Shown here: positions 1-6,367 of the stretch, piece by piece
Numbering within the stretch: position 1 is the stretch's first letter
Layout: every line of letters begins with the position of its first letter
NCBI GenBank assembly: GCA_019307165.1
Contig: JAFDKD010000137.1
Span: 1-7,088 of the forward strand
Reading direction: 5' to 3'
Length of the DNA: 7,088 nucleotides
Source of the DNA: Deltaproteobacteria bacterium
Lineage (GTDB): Bacteria; Desulfobacterota; DSM-4660; Desulfatiglandales; Desulfatiglandaceae
Position numbers and translations under genes: made by a program
Notes under the pieces: generated by a model
The model's database searches: none
Told to the model about the DNA's origin: nothing
What the model saw: the letters and a program-made list of their open reading frames with translations, nothing else

Positions 1-114
1 ATCGACGGGGCCGAGACCTACCTGCACAGGGGCATCGACGCGGTGATGTTCAGGGTGCAGCCGGAAACGAGCCTGGATGTGACGGGGCCGGTGGATTTCG
101 GCTGCCCGGATTAG
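1..114 (+). CDS. 3' end of an upstream gene; possibly Wzt-like O-antigen ABC-transporter ATPase C-terminus
   Basis: Frame 1 is open from the window edge to TAG at 112-114, giving the last 37 residues of a protein; two further in-frame stops follow at once (TAG 115-117, TGA 118-120). The tail contains AVMFRVQP and ends VDFGCPD. A short hydrophobic beta-strand (xxFxV) followed by a V-D/V-G type ending is how the C-terminal carbohydrate-binding beta-sandwich of Wzt-type ABC-transporter ATPases usually closes. A Wzt gene would also fit a neighbourhood of methyltransferase, sulfotransferase and glycosyltransferase genes. Only 37 residues are visible and none is a catalytic motif, so the coding call is fairly safe but the family is a guess from tail shape and context. 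Another secreted or sugar-binding beta-sandwich protein is possible. Confidence 0.6.
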   Translation: MDGAETYLHRGIDAVMFRVQPETSLDVTGPVDFGCPD

Positions 115-142
115 TAGTGAAGACGTTTTGTTTACAACGAAG

Positions 143-192
143 ACCACGTGGTAATTCTATTCCATTCGTATCAAGATTTCCGTCGCATGCGA
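143..192. promoter_or_regulatory. Pair of 10-bp perfect palindromes upstream of the methyltransferase gene (possible operator)
   Basis: The 103-bp gap between the upstream gene and the methyltransferase gene holds two perfect 10-bp palindromes, ACCACGTGGT at 143-152 and TCGCATGCGA at 183-192, with centres 40 bp apart. A loose -35-like TTTACA lies at 131-136, but I see no good -10 at the right distance. The two palindromes differ in sequence, so they are not two copies of one operator. They may be binding sites for a dimeric regulator or chance; confidence is low. Confidence 0.2.
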
Positions 193-217
193 TGCGGGCA
201 AAAACGAGAGGCACGAT

Positions 218-898
218 GTGAAGATCAACGATTACCATAGAGAACTGAACCCGGAAGAAATCGAGCGGGGCGAACACCGGGACTTTGTTGGCGGAATGTG
301 GGATGAGATCGGTCGGCTTCAGTTCGATTTCATGGTGGCCCGGGGGTTGAAACGGGACATGAGGCTGCTGGACATCGGGTGCGGCAGTTTCAGGGGCGGG
401 ATCCATTTCGTCCGCTACCTGAAGAGCGGAAACTATTTCGGGATCGACGGGAACCATTCCCTCATCGCGTCGGGATACGAAAAGGAGATGATTCCGTCGG
501 GCCTGGCGGAGAAGCTGCCGCCGGAAAACCTTTTGGTGGACGCCGATTTTGCTTTTTCCCGGTTCGCGACCACGTTCCACGCGGCCCTTGCCGTATCCGT
601 GTTCACCCACCTTCCCCTGAACCACATTCGGCTGTGCCTTATCAACCTGAGCAAGTGCATGGCGCCGGGCGCCCGCTTTTTCGCAACTATTTTTCAGTGC
701 CCCGAAGGGCGCCCGGTGGAAGACCCGCTCACGCACACGCCCGGCGGCATCACGACCTTCTCGGCGAGGGACCCGTACCACTACCGGGTATCGGACATGG
801 CCCGGTGCACCGGGGACCTGCCCTGGACGCTCCAAGCCATTGGCGACTGGGGACACCCAAGGGCGCAGAGAATGATTCGATTCGTGAGGACAAGTTGA
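218..898 (+). CDS. Class I SAM-dependent methyltransferase (polysaccharide-cluster type)
   Basis: This 226-residue protein should transfer a methyl group from S-adenosylmethionine, most likely to a sugar or glycan terminus in the cytoplasm, given its neighbours. The Rossmann-fold motif I is LLDIGCGSFRGG (residues 50-61), the acidic strand-2 loop is YFGIDGN (73-79), and SVFTHLP (127-133) is the motif after strand 4. The N-terminal HRDFVGGMWDEIGRLQ stretch (20-35) is typical of a small methyltransferase family found in O-antigen and glycan clusters. Length is normal for a single-domain enzyme. The start is GTG at 218, with GAGAGG at 206-211 six bases upstream; an ATG at 216 overlaps it but is in another frame. 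The acceptor cannot be read from the sequence. It is followed by a 94-bp gap with no clear terminator, so co-transcription with the sulfotransferase gene is likely. Confidence 0.9.
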   Translation: MKINDYHRELNPEEIERGEHRDFVGGMWDEIGRLQFDFMVARGLKRDMRLLDIGCGSFRGGIHFVRYLKSGNYFGIDGNHSLIASGYEKEMIPSGLAEKLPPENLLVDADFAFSRFATTFHAALAVSVFTHLPLNHIRLCLINLSKCMAPGARFFATIFQCPEGRPVEDPLTHTPGGITTFSARDPYHYRVSDMARCTGDLPWTLQAIGDWGHPRAQRMIRFVRTS

Positions 899-992
899 AG
901 GGGCGGACCGATTGCCAAAGCATAATCGGGATATTTGGTGTTTTTCGTGATGAAAACCTCCTGATATGAGGCGTTTGAGAGAGGCATAGACC

Positions 993-2213
993 ATGACGGA
1001 AAAGGAAACCGGCAGGCATCGCGCGATCATCATCCTCGGCATGCACCGAAGCGGGACGTCCGCCCTGTCGGGCGTGTTGAAGCTCCTGGGCGTTGAACTG
1101 GGCAGCCGTTTGTTTCTGCCCGAGCCCGGGGTGAACGACAAGGGGTTCTGGGAACACGAGGGAATCGTTCGTACCCACGACCGGCTTCTTACGGCCCTGG
1201 ACTCGAACTGGGACGATGTATTTCCGCTCCCCGACAATTGGTGGAAATCCGAAGCGGCGGCGCCCTATGCCGGGGAATTGAATGAGATACTTGCCGGAGA
1301 GTTTTCCGAGGCCCCCCTGTGGAGCGTCAAGGACCCGCGCATGTGCCGGCTCGTACCCATGTGGCTTGAACTGCTGGCCTCGCGGAAAACCGATCCCCTG
1401 TTTGTCATCATGGTTCGGGACCCGGTGGAGGTGGCGCGGTCGCTTGGGAAGCGGGATGATTTTCAGGAGGAGAAATCCTATCTCCTTTGGCTTGAACACG
1501 TCTGCGAGTCCGTAAAATGGTCCCGCGGGTATCCCCGTGCATTGATCACCTATGACCGGTTGCTGGATGACTGGCGATCGGCATTGGCGGATGTGGCCGG
1601 GGACCTGTCCATCGCCTGGCCGAAGGCCCTGGAAAGCGCGGCAACGGATATCGACCGGTTTCTCGAACCGGGGCTCCGGCATCACCGGGTGGATAAGACG
1701 CAATGGCAGGAATCCGTCGTTCCCCCTTGGGTGGCGGATACCTATGCGGCCGTGGTCGCGCCGGGTGCGCTTCAGAGCGGCCGGGTCTTGGAGCGGGTGA
1801 TGGACTTCAGCAGCCGGCTGGACAACGCCAATGAGATCTATGGCGGCTGGGGAAGGCGTGTAGTTTCCTGTACGATTAATGAACTGAGAACCGGTTTTTC
1901 TCAGGCGATCGATTACATCGCGGAAAGGGACAAGGAACTGAAAGAAAAGGACGCCCTCATCGAGGACCTGAACGGAGGCTTGTCCGAGGCCATGAACCAG
2001 CTGGGGATACAGGATGGGGAACTCAGGCGAACCATCTTCGAACTGGGGCGGACGGGGGCGGATCTGGGCCAAGCCCAGGCGGACCTGAGGCACAAGGAAG
2101 CCGAACTGGTCCTCATGCGATCATCTCGGTTCTGGCGTCTGGGACAGTGGCTGCAAAGGTCGTGGATCGGCGGTTTGTTGAGGATCGTCTCCGGGCAGAG
2201 GAAACCGGGCTGA
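993..2213 (+). CDS. PAPS-dependent sulfotransferase with C-terminal leucine-heptad coiled coil
   Basis: This 406-residue protein should transfer sulfate from PAPS to a carbohydrate acceptor in the cytoplasm. The 5'-phosphosulfate-binding loop is GMHRSGTSALS (16-26), right after a hydrophobic first strand. The 3'-phosphate site is IMVRDPVEVARSLGKR (139-154), with the usual Arg142 and Ser150. The conserved WSVKDPR (110-116) lies between them. The catalytic domain ends near residue 275. Residues about 302-375 form a long coiled coil: I309, L316, I323, L330, L337, L344, L351, L358, L365 and L372 are spaced exactly seven apart. The protein ends in a Trp/Arg-rich tail, SSRFWRLGQWLQRSW (377-391), resembling the S-x-SWR motif at the end of many coiled-coil polysaccharide enzymes. 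ATG at 993 is preceded by GAGAGAGG (977-984) with an 8-base spacer. The stop is one base before the next start, which suggests coupled translation. Sulfotransferase identity is firm; the substrate is unknown. Confidence 0.9.
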   Translation: MTEKETGRHRAIIILGMHRSGTSALSGVLKLLGVELGSRLFLPEPGVNDKGFWEHEGIVRTHDRLLTALDSNWDDVFPLPDNWWKSEAAAPYAGELNEILAGEFSEAPLWSVKDPRMCRLVPMWLELLASRKTDPLFVIMVRDPVEVARSLGKRDDFQEEKSYLLWLEHVCESVKWSRGYPRALITYDRLLDDWRSALADVAGDLSIAWPKALESAATDIDRFLEPGLRHHRVDKTQWQESVVPPWVADTYAAVVAPGALQSGRVLERVMDFSSRLDNANEIYGGWGRRVVSCTINELRTGFSQAIDYIAERDKELKEKDALIEDLNGGLSEAMNQLGIQDGELRRTIFELGRTGADLGQAQADLRHKEAELVLMRSSRFWRLGQWLQRSWIGGLLRIVSGQRKPG

Positions 2214-2214
2214 T

Positions 2215-4155
2215 ATGAATACGGAAAAAACTGACCAAAAGACCTATTTGGGAAAGATCGACCTGTCGGTCAAGAACAACTCCCACACCATGATGTACGA
2301 TATCATCGTGGAGTCGGCGAAAGGCGGTAACTCCCGGATACTGGAGGTGGGATGCGCGGGCGGTTATTTCGGGGAGGTGTTGAAAAAAAGAGGGTTTGAA
2401 GTCTGGGGGGTGGAGATATCGCATCATCAGGCGGCTGAAGCGACGCAGCGGATCGATTATGTCTATGAGGGGAGCATAGAGGCATTTCTGGAATCGGACC
2501 CCGCAAAGGAGGCCTCTTTCGATTTTGTCCTTTTCGGTGACGTGCTGGAGCACCTGGGAAACCCGGTTGAGGTGCTTCGCGCCTGCGCCGACATCCTGGC
2601 GCCCGAAGGCGTGGTCCTGGCCTCTATTCCCAACGTAGCCCATATGGCGGTCCGCCTCATGCTGCTGGAGGGACGCTGGGACTATGCCTCCTACGGAATT
2701 ATGGATGACACCCATGTGCGGTTTTTTACACGGACGTCCATCGTGGAGCATTTTTCCGCGGCCGGGTATACGGTCTCGTTGATGGATTCGGTGAAATTGC
2801 CCATAGACGCAGTGGGGATCGACGTCGACCGGACACTGCTGGCCGCGGTACGGCCCTATATCAACGATGACGAGCAGGATGTATTTCAATATGTGGTTGC
2901 GGCGAGGCGTTCGCCCACGGGCGCGGCGCCGAATGAAGCCCCGCCCATGCCGGGCGGCGGCCTCAAGATCCTCTGCCTTCTCCCGTTCGCCGACTGGTCG
3001 GTGGGCAATATCCGACTGAGAAATCCCCTTCAGAAGTGGGAGAGGGCATATGGCGGGAAGGTCAGGATACGGAGTATCTTCGAGTACGCGCCGGAGGACC
3101 TTGTCTGGGCCGATGTGGTGATTCTGCAGAGGGAGGGCAGCGCCTTTGTCGTTGGCCTCATTGCCGCCGTGAAACGCATGGGCAAGGCAACGGTCTTGGA
3201 TATGGACGACCTGTTGACGGATGTGCCGTCCTTTCTCTCTGTTTACAAGCATACGATCAAGAACAGAAAGCATTTGGAAGAAGCGCTGCGCGCCGTTGAC
3301 GCGGTTACCGTGACCACGCCGGAACTGGCCGAGCGGATGTCTGCCTATACTCCGAATGTCCATATCGTTCCCAACTGCGCGTCGTCATCTCATCTGCCCG
3401 CACGGCACTATGAAGCAAAGGACGACCCCGTAACCCTGATCGTGGCCTCGTCCGACACGGTCAGAGTGGAATTCATAGTAACGTCCCTGTCTCGTCTTCA
3501 GTCGGACCCGGACCTGAATGTGCGCCTGATCGGCATCGGGCCGCCCGGAAAATACCTGGCCGAACAGGGCCTGGAGATCGATGTGCGCGAGAACATGGAC
3601 TATGAGAAATTCAAGGCGTTCCTGGCCTCAACGGATAATGCCGTGGGCGTGATCCCTTTGGACGATTCGGAATTCAGCGCCTGCAAAAGCGCCATCAAGT
3701 ACGTGGACTATTCCCTGGCCGGCGTACCGGTCGTTTGTTCCGCGGTGAAACCCTATTCCCGGGTGGTTGCGAACGGGGAGACCGGGATCCTGGTGGATAA
3801 CGATGAAGCGTCATGGTTTGAGGGAATCCGGGGGCTTGCCGTGTCGCCGGAGAAGCGGAAACGGATATCGGAAGCGGCGGGGGCGTTTTGCGCCAAAGAA
3901 TTTTCCCTCGACATAGCGGCCGACAAGTGGCGGGAGGTTTTCGCCGCGGTGACGGCGCCCGGGAACGGCGCATCGGCATGGACGCCCGAAACCGGCGGAT
4001 TCAGGCGGCTGACGCATTTTTTGTGGGTTCTGGCGCGGAATCTGGCGAGGCCCTCTGCGTACGCGCTGGGTTTCCGGATCGTTTTCGGCGAAGGCCGCAT
4101 ATACATTCGAAACGTTTTTTCACGGTTGAAGCGGCATCTTATGATGGCCCGATAG
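2215..4155 (+). CDS. Bifunctional methyltransferase / GT-B (GT4-like) glycosyltransferase fusion
   Basis: This 646-residue protein has two catalytic domains. Residues 1-230 are a SAM methyltransferase: NNSHTMMYDII (21-31), motif I ILEVGCAGGYFG (42-53), acidic VWGVEIS (63-69), FGDVLEHL (107-114), and SIPNVAH followed by DDTHVRFFTRTS (137-175), the signature of the glycan-associated Methyltransf_23/11 group. A Pro/Gly-rich linker (231-249) leads to a GT-B glycosyltransferase (250-580): a first Rossmann half with VVILQREGS and VLDMDDLL (301-334), and a donor-binding half with KSAIKYVDYSLAGVPVV (491-507) and NGETGILV (520-527). In that donor motif the usual second Glu of EX7E appears as Asp498. 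The C-terminal 60 residues are basic and partly hydrophobic, suggesting peripheral contact with the inner membrane. ATG 2215 follows the sulfotransferase stop by one base, with AGAGGA at 2197-2202. It probably adds and methylates a sugar in the same glycan. The 97 bp after it hold only weak AT-rich stems. Confidence 0.9.
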   Translation: MNTEKTDQKTYLGKIDLSVKNNSHTMMYDIIVESAKGGNSRILEVGCAGGYFGEVLKKRGFEVWGVEISHHQAAEATQRIDYVYEGSIEAFLESDPAKEASFDFVLFGDVLEHLGNPVEVLRACADILAPEGVVLASIPNVAHMAVRLMLLEGRWDYASYGIMDDTHVRFFTRTSIVEHFSAAGYTVSLMDSVKLPIDAVGIDVDRTLLAAVRPYINDDEQDVFQYVVAARRSPTGAAPNEAPPMPGGGLKILCLLPFADWSVGNIRLRNPLQKWERAYGGKVRIRSIFEYAPEDLVWADVVILQREGSAFVVGLIAAVKRMGKATVLDMDDLLTDVPSFLSVYKHTIKNRKHLEEALRAVDAVTVTTPELAERMSAYTPNVHIVPNCASSSHLPARHYEAKDDPVTLIVASSDTVRVEFIVTSLSRLQSDPDLNVRLIGIGPPGKYLAEQGLEIDVRENMDYEKFKAFLASTDNAVGVIPLDDSEFSACKSAIKYVDYSLAGVPVVCSAVKPYSRVVANGETGILVDNDEASWFEGIRGLAVSPEKRKRISEAAGAFCAKEFSLDIAADKWREVFAAVTAPGNGASAWTPETGGFRRLTHFLWVLARNLARPSAYALGFRIVFGEGRIYIRNVFSRLKRHLMMAR

Positions 4156-4252
4156 ACCCTTACAGGGAGAATATCGAAAAAAGACGGGTTCCTTCCTTTT
4201 TTACCCGGTGCTTACAGGCGCCTGACATCCTGCGGTAATATATTTAACCAAA

Positions 4253-5182
4253 ATGCTTGATGAAAACGCACCTCAAAGTGTCTGCGCCGTCGTGGTGACC
4301 TATTTCCCCGACGCTCTTTTCCCCCTGCGCGTGGCGAAGGTTTCTGAACAGGTGGATCACCTGATTGTGGTCGATAACGGCACCACCGGCCCGACCGCTT
4401 CCGGTTTTGGGCGGGTTTTGGTCCGACCGGGGATCACCCTGATCCGGAATGTCGAGAACACCGGGGTCGCCGCGGCACTGAACCAGGGGGTGAAGGAGGC
4501 GCTGTCCCTCGACTTTCCGTGGGTCCTGCTACTGGATCAGGACAGTACGCCGATGCCCGGAATGGTAGCAACCATGGTCGAATGCGGGCGGGCCTTTCCC
4601 CATGAGGCGCGGCCGGCGATCCTGGGACCGCGAACGGAAATCGAAAACTATGACGGAGATGCCGGATGGCGCCCGGGAGACGGGCCATGGAAAGAGGTCT
4701 CCCATGTGATTACTTCCGGGAGCCTGGTTTCGACTGCGGCATTTCAGGCGGTGGGCGGTTTCCAGGAAAGTCTGTTCATTGATTATGTGGATATCGAGTA
4801 TTGTCTTCGTCTGAGAAGCCGCGGGTTCAGGGTGGTGCATGTGAGAGACGCCGTCCTGCGGCACCGACTGGGTCGCATCGCCAAACGGCGTTTCCTCCGG
4901 CGGACCGTCCACCCGTCGCACCACGACCCTGTCCGGCGCTACTATCAATTTCGCAATGCGTTGCTGGTGCAGCGGGCGTACAAACGGCATGACCCCGCAT
5001 GGCGCCGAACCAACCGGCTCATTCTGATAAAAATCGCCTGCCTCATGCTGTTGTTCGAGCGGCGGCGGCTGAAAAAGTTCCTTCAGGCGCTCAGGGGGAT
5101 CCGGCACGGGCTTTTGGGGCGGGCCGGAAGACATGGAGAAGTGGCATTTCAAGTGACTAAAGTTCCGAGTGAGCTAAAGTGA
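4253..5182 (+). CDS. GT2 family glycosyltransferase, rhamnosyltransferase-like
   Basis: This 309-residue GT-A enzyme should add a sugar, plausibly L-rhamnose, from a nucleotide-sugar donor to a lipid-linked glycan at the inner membrane. The first strand is CAVVVTYFPD (11-20), followed by VVDNGT (39-44), the nucleotide-contact stretch ENTGVAAALNQGV (68-80), the metal-binding DQD at 95-97 in LLLDQDS, and SGSLVS (155-160). VGGFQE (167-172) and LFIDYVDIEYCLRLRSRGF (174-192) hold the acceptor-side Asp/Glu. YFPD and LLLDQDS are characteristic of rhamnosyltransferase-type GT2 proteins, but donor choice cannot be proved from motifs. The start is ATG 4253 because an in-frame stop lies at 4223-4225 and no other start codon falls between; there is no Shine-Dalgarno sequence, which is unusual here. 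The last 11 residues (FQVTKVPSELK) and the stop are encoded inside an intergenic repeat (5147-5279), so the natural C-terminus may have been replaced. Confidence 0.88.
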   Translation: MLDENAPQSVCAVVVTYFPDALFPLRVAKVSEQVDHLIVVDNGTTGPTASGFGRVLVRPGITLIRNVENTGVAAALNQGVKEALSLDFPWVLLLDQDSTPMPGMVATMVECGRAFPHEARPAILGPRTEIENYDGDAGWRPGDGPWKEVSHVITSGSLVSTAAFQAVGGFQESLFIDYVDIEYCLRLRSRGFRVVHVRDAVLRHRLGRIAKRRFLRRTVHPSHHDPVRRYYQFRNALLVQRAYKRHDPAWRRTNRLILIKIACLMLLFERRRLKKFLQALRGIRHGLLGRAGRHGEVAFQVTKVPSELK

Positions 5183-5279
5183 GCTAAAGTGGTGGAGGAG
5201 CTTCGCTCATCCATCATATTGACTCTCAAAAAAACCCTTAACTTCAGTCACTCATAACTCATAACTCTAGTCACTGAAA
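5147..5279. repeat. Nested imperfect inverted repeat of ACT-word units, overlapping the 3' end of the GT2 gene
   Basis: The left arm (5147-5190) contains CTAAAGT at 5157, 5174 and 5184, the last two within a tandem GTGAGCTAAA duplication (5169-5188). The right arm (5241-5279) reads ACTTCAGTCACT, then a CATAACT heptamer twice, then CTAGTCACTGAAA. The reverse complement of the left arm aligns with the right arm as ACTTxAG(C)TCACT at one end and ACTxTAGTCACT(T)GAAA at the other, with a four-base gap near the middle. The arms enclose 50 bases with a hairpin at 5189-5217. The composition is AT-rich relative to the flanking genes. No transposase is present, so this is a non-autonomous palindromic repeat or a remnant. 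I cannot tell from one copy whether it is mobile. Confidence 0.6.
5189..5217. other. 12-bp hairpin with CTTCG loop inside the inverted repeat
   Basis: GTGGTGGAGGAG (5189-5200) pairs with CTCATCCATCAT (5206-5217) across the loop CTTCG, with one G-A mismatch and two G-T pairs. It begins seven bases after the GT2 stop. No T-run follows on either strand, so it is not a canonical intrinsic terminator, though it could slow polymerase or protect the mRNA 3' end. Confidence 0.5.
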
Positions 5280-5351
5280 GGACTTGTCAATTGCACGGAA
5301 CTTTACGGGCGCGGATTGATTATGGTGTCCTCCGGACAAAAAAGGTGCTCA

Positions 5352-6332
5352 GTGTCTGATCGGGTTACGGTCATCGTCGTTTACTGGAACGGCAGGAAAT
5401 TCCTTTCCCGATGCCTGGACGGACTGCGGAAGCAGACCTTTCGGGGGTTTTCGACTATTGTGGTTGACAACGGTTCAACCGACGGATCGGTGGATTTCAT
5501 CAGGCGTCGCTACCCGGAAATTGTGGTGATCTCTCTTTCGCGGAATATGGGTTTTTGCGCGGGAAACAACGCGGCACTGAAGCACGCGGAGGGGGAATAC
5601 GTGGCCCTGATCAATAATGATGCGGTCCCTGATCCCGATTGGCTGATGCGCCTCGTAGAGGCCCTCGACGCGTGTCCCCATGCGGGTTTCGCGGCCTCAA
5701 AAATGCTTTTTCCCGGGAGCCCCGCCATCATCGACCGGGCCGGGGATGCCTATACGTGGGCCGGCGCGGGCGTGTTGCGGGGAAGAGGGCAAAGCGCGGA
5801 GACGTATTCCCGGATGGCGTGGATTTTCGGGGCGTGCGCGGGCGCCGCCATGTATCGATCCCGTATGCTGGAGGATATCGGGTGGTTTGACGAAGACTTC
5901 TTTTTGCTATATGAGGATGTGGACCTGAGCTTCCGGGCCCAATTGAAGGGGTACGGCTGCGTGTATGTACCGGACGGTATCGTGCGCCATATGCCGAGCA
6001 GCACGCTTCGCCACGATTCTCCCGTATCCGTGTATTACGGCCACCGCAACCTGGAGTGGGTCTATGTCAAGAACCTTCCGGCCGGGCTTATCGCCATGAC
6101 GCTGTTTCCCCATGTCGTTTACGTCATGGCGTCTTTTTTTTTCTTTCTGGCAACCGGCCGCGGCAGGGCCTTCGTTAAAGCAAAGAAGGATGCCCTCAAA
6201 GGTCTTGGCGGGATGCTCGGGAAACGCAGACGGATACAGCGGGAAAGACGGGTGGACAGTCGAACCATACTGCGCCTCATGGGCAACGAGGTGCTGTTTT
6301 CGCGATTGGCGAGCAGGTTTAATAACCGCTAA
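5352..6332 (+). CDS. GT2 family glycosyltransferase with C-terminal hydrophobic segment
   Basis: This is a COG1216-like GT-A glycosyltransferase of 326 residues counted from GTG 5352. Numbering from that start, it has VTVIVVYWNG (residues 5-14), VVDNGSTDGS (37-46), NMGFCAGNN (65-73), the metal-site-like NNDAVPD (88-94), GACAGAAMYR (160-169), the DEDFFLLYEDVDLSFR block (180-195, with the catalytic-type E/D pair) and VRHMPSST (211-218). A strongly hydrophobic stretch (about 247-267, with four Phe in a row) suggests membrane contact near the C-terminus, followed by a basic tail. The start is uncertain: GTG 5352 has AAAAAAGG at 5338-5345 six bases upstream and puts the first strand close to the N-terminus, while ATG 5322 and TTG 5316 in the same frame lack a good ribosome site. 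It should act on a lipid-linked glycan at the inner membrane; donor and acceptor are unknown. Repeat-rich DNA lies on both sides. Confidence 0.88.
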   Translation: MSDRVTVIVVYWNGRKFLSRCLDGLRKQTFRGFSTIVVDNGSTDGSVDFIRRRYPEIVVISLSRNMGFCAGNNAALKHAEGEYVALINNDAVPDPDWLMRLVEALDACPHAGFAASKMLFPGSPAIIDRAGDAYTWAGAGVLRGRGQSAETYSRMAWIFGACAGAAMYRSRMLEDIGWFDEDFFLLYEDVDLSFRAQLKGYGCVYVPDGIVRHMPSSTLRHDSPVSVYYGHRNLEWVYVKNLPAGLIAMTLFPHVVYVMASFFFFLATGRGRAFVKAKKDALKGLGGMLGKRRRIQRERRVDSRTILRLMGNEVLFSRLASRFNNR

Positions 6333-6334
6333 AC

Positions 6335-6354
6335 GACCGCCACCGGCGGCGGTC
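6335..6354. other. GC-rich hairpin directly after the second GT2 gene
   Basis: GACCGCC (6335-6341) pairs perfectly with GGCGGTC (6348-6354) around a six-base loop, starting two bases after the TAA stop. Its position suggests a transcription end or mRNA 3'-stabilising stem, but no T-run follows (the next bases are CCAATTGGG), so a standard Rho-independent terminator is not supported. Confidence 0.4.
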
Positions 6355-6367
6355 CCAATTGGGTGTT

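Noticed and set aside
379..969. 196-codon + strand open frame overlapping the methyltransferase gene
   Set aside because: It is an alternative frame of 218-898. The Arg/Pro/Gly-rich translation has no domain, whereas the 218 frame carries full methyltransferase motifs.
50..3363. Three long minus-strand open frames (50-1237, 750-2093, 2113-3363) almost back to back
   Set aside because: They lie antisense to clear methyltransferase, sulfotransferase and fusion genes. Their translations are Pro/Arg/His-rich with no recognisable motif, as expected from the complement of GC-rich codons.
4175..4206. Possible terminator between the fusion gene and the first GT2 gene (CGGGT/ACCCG or AAAAAAG/CTTTTTT stems)
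   Set aside because: The two stems are short and mutually exclusive, with 12-13-base loops, and neither is a GC stem followed by a T-run.
4211..4241. Promoter-like CTTACA and TAATAT before the first GT2 gene
   Set aside because: The spacing is 19 bases and the -35 matches only 4 of 6. The CTGACA at 4222-4227 has no -10 at 16-18 bases.
5219..5315. Promoter candidates TTGACT (5219) and TTGTCA (5284) before the second GT2 gene
   Set aside because: Neither has a TATAAT-like hexamer 16-18 bases downstream; both lie in or next to the repeat.
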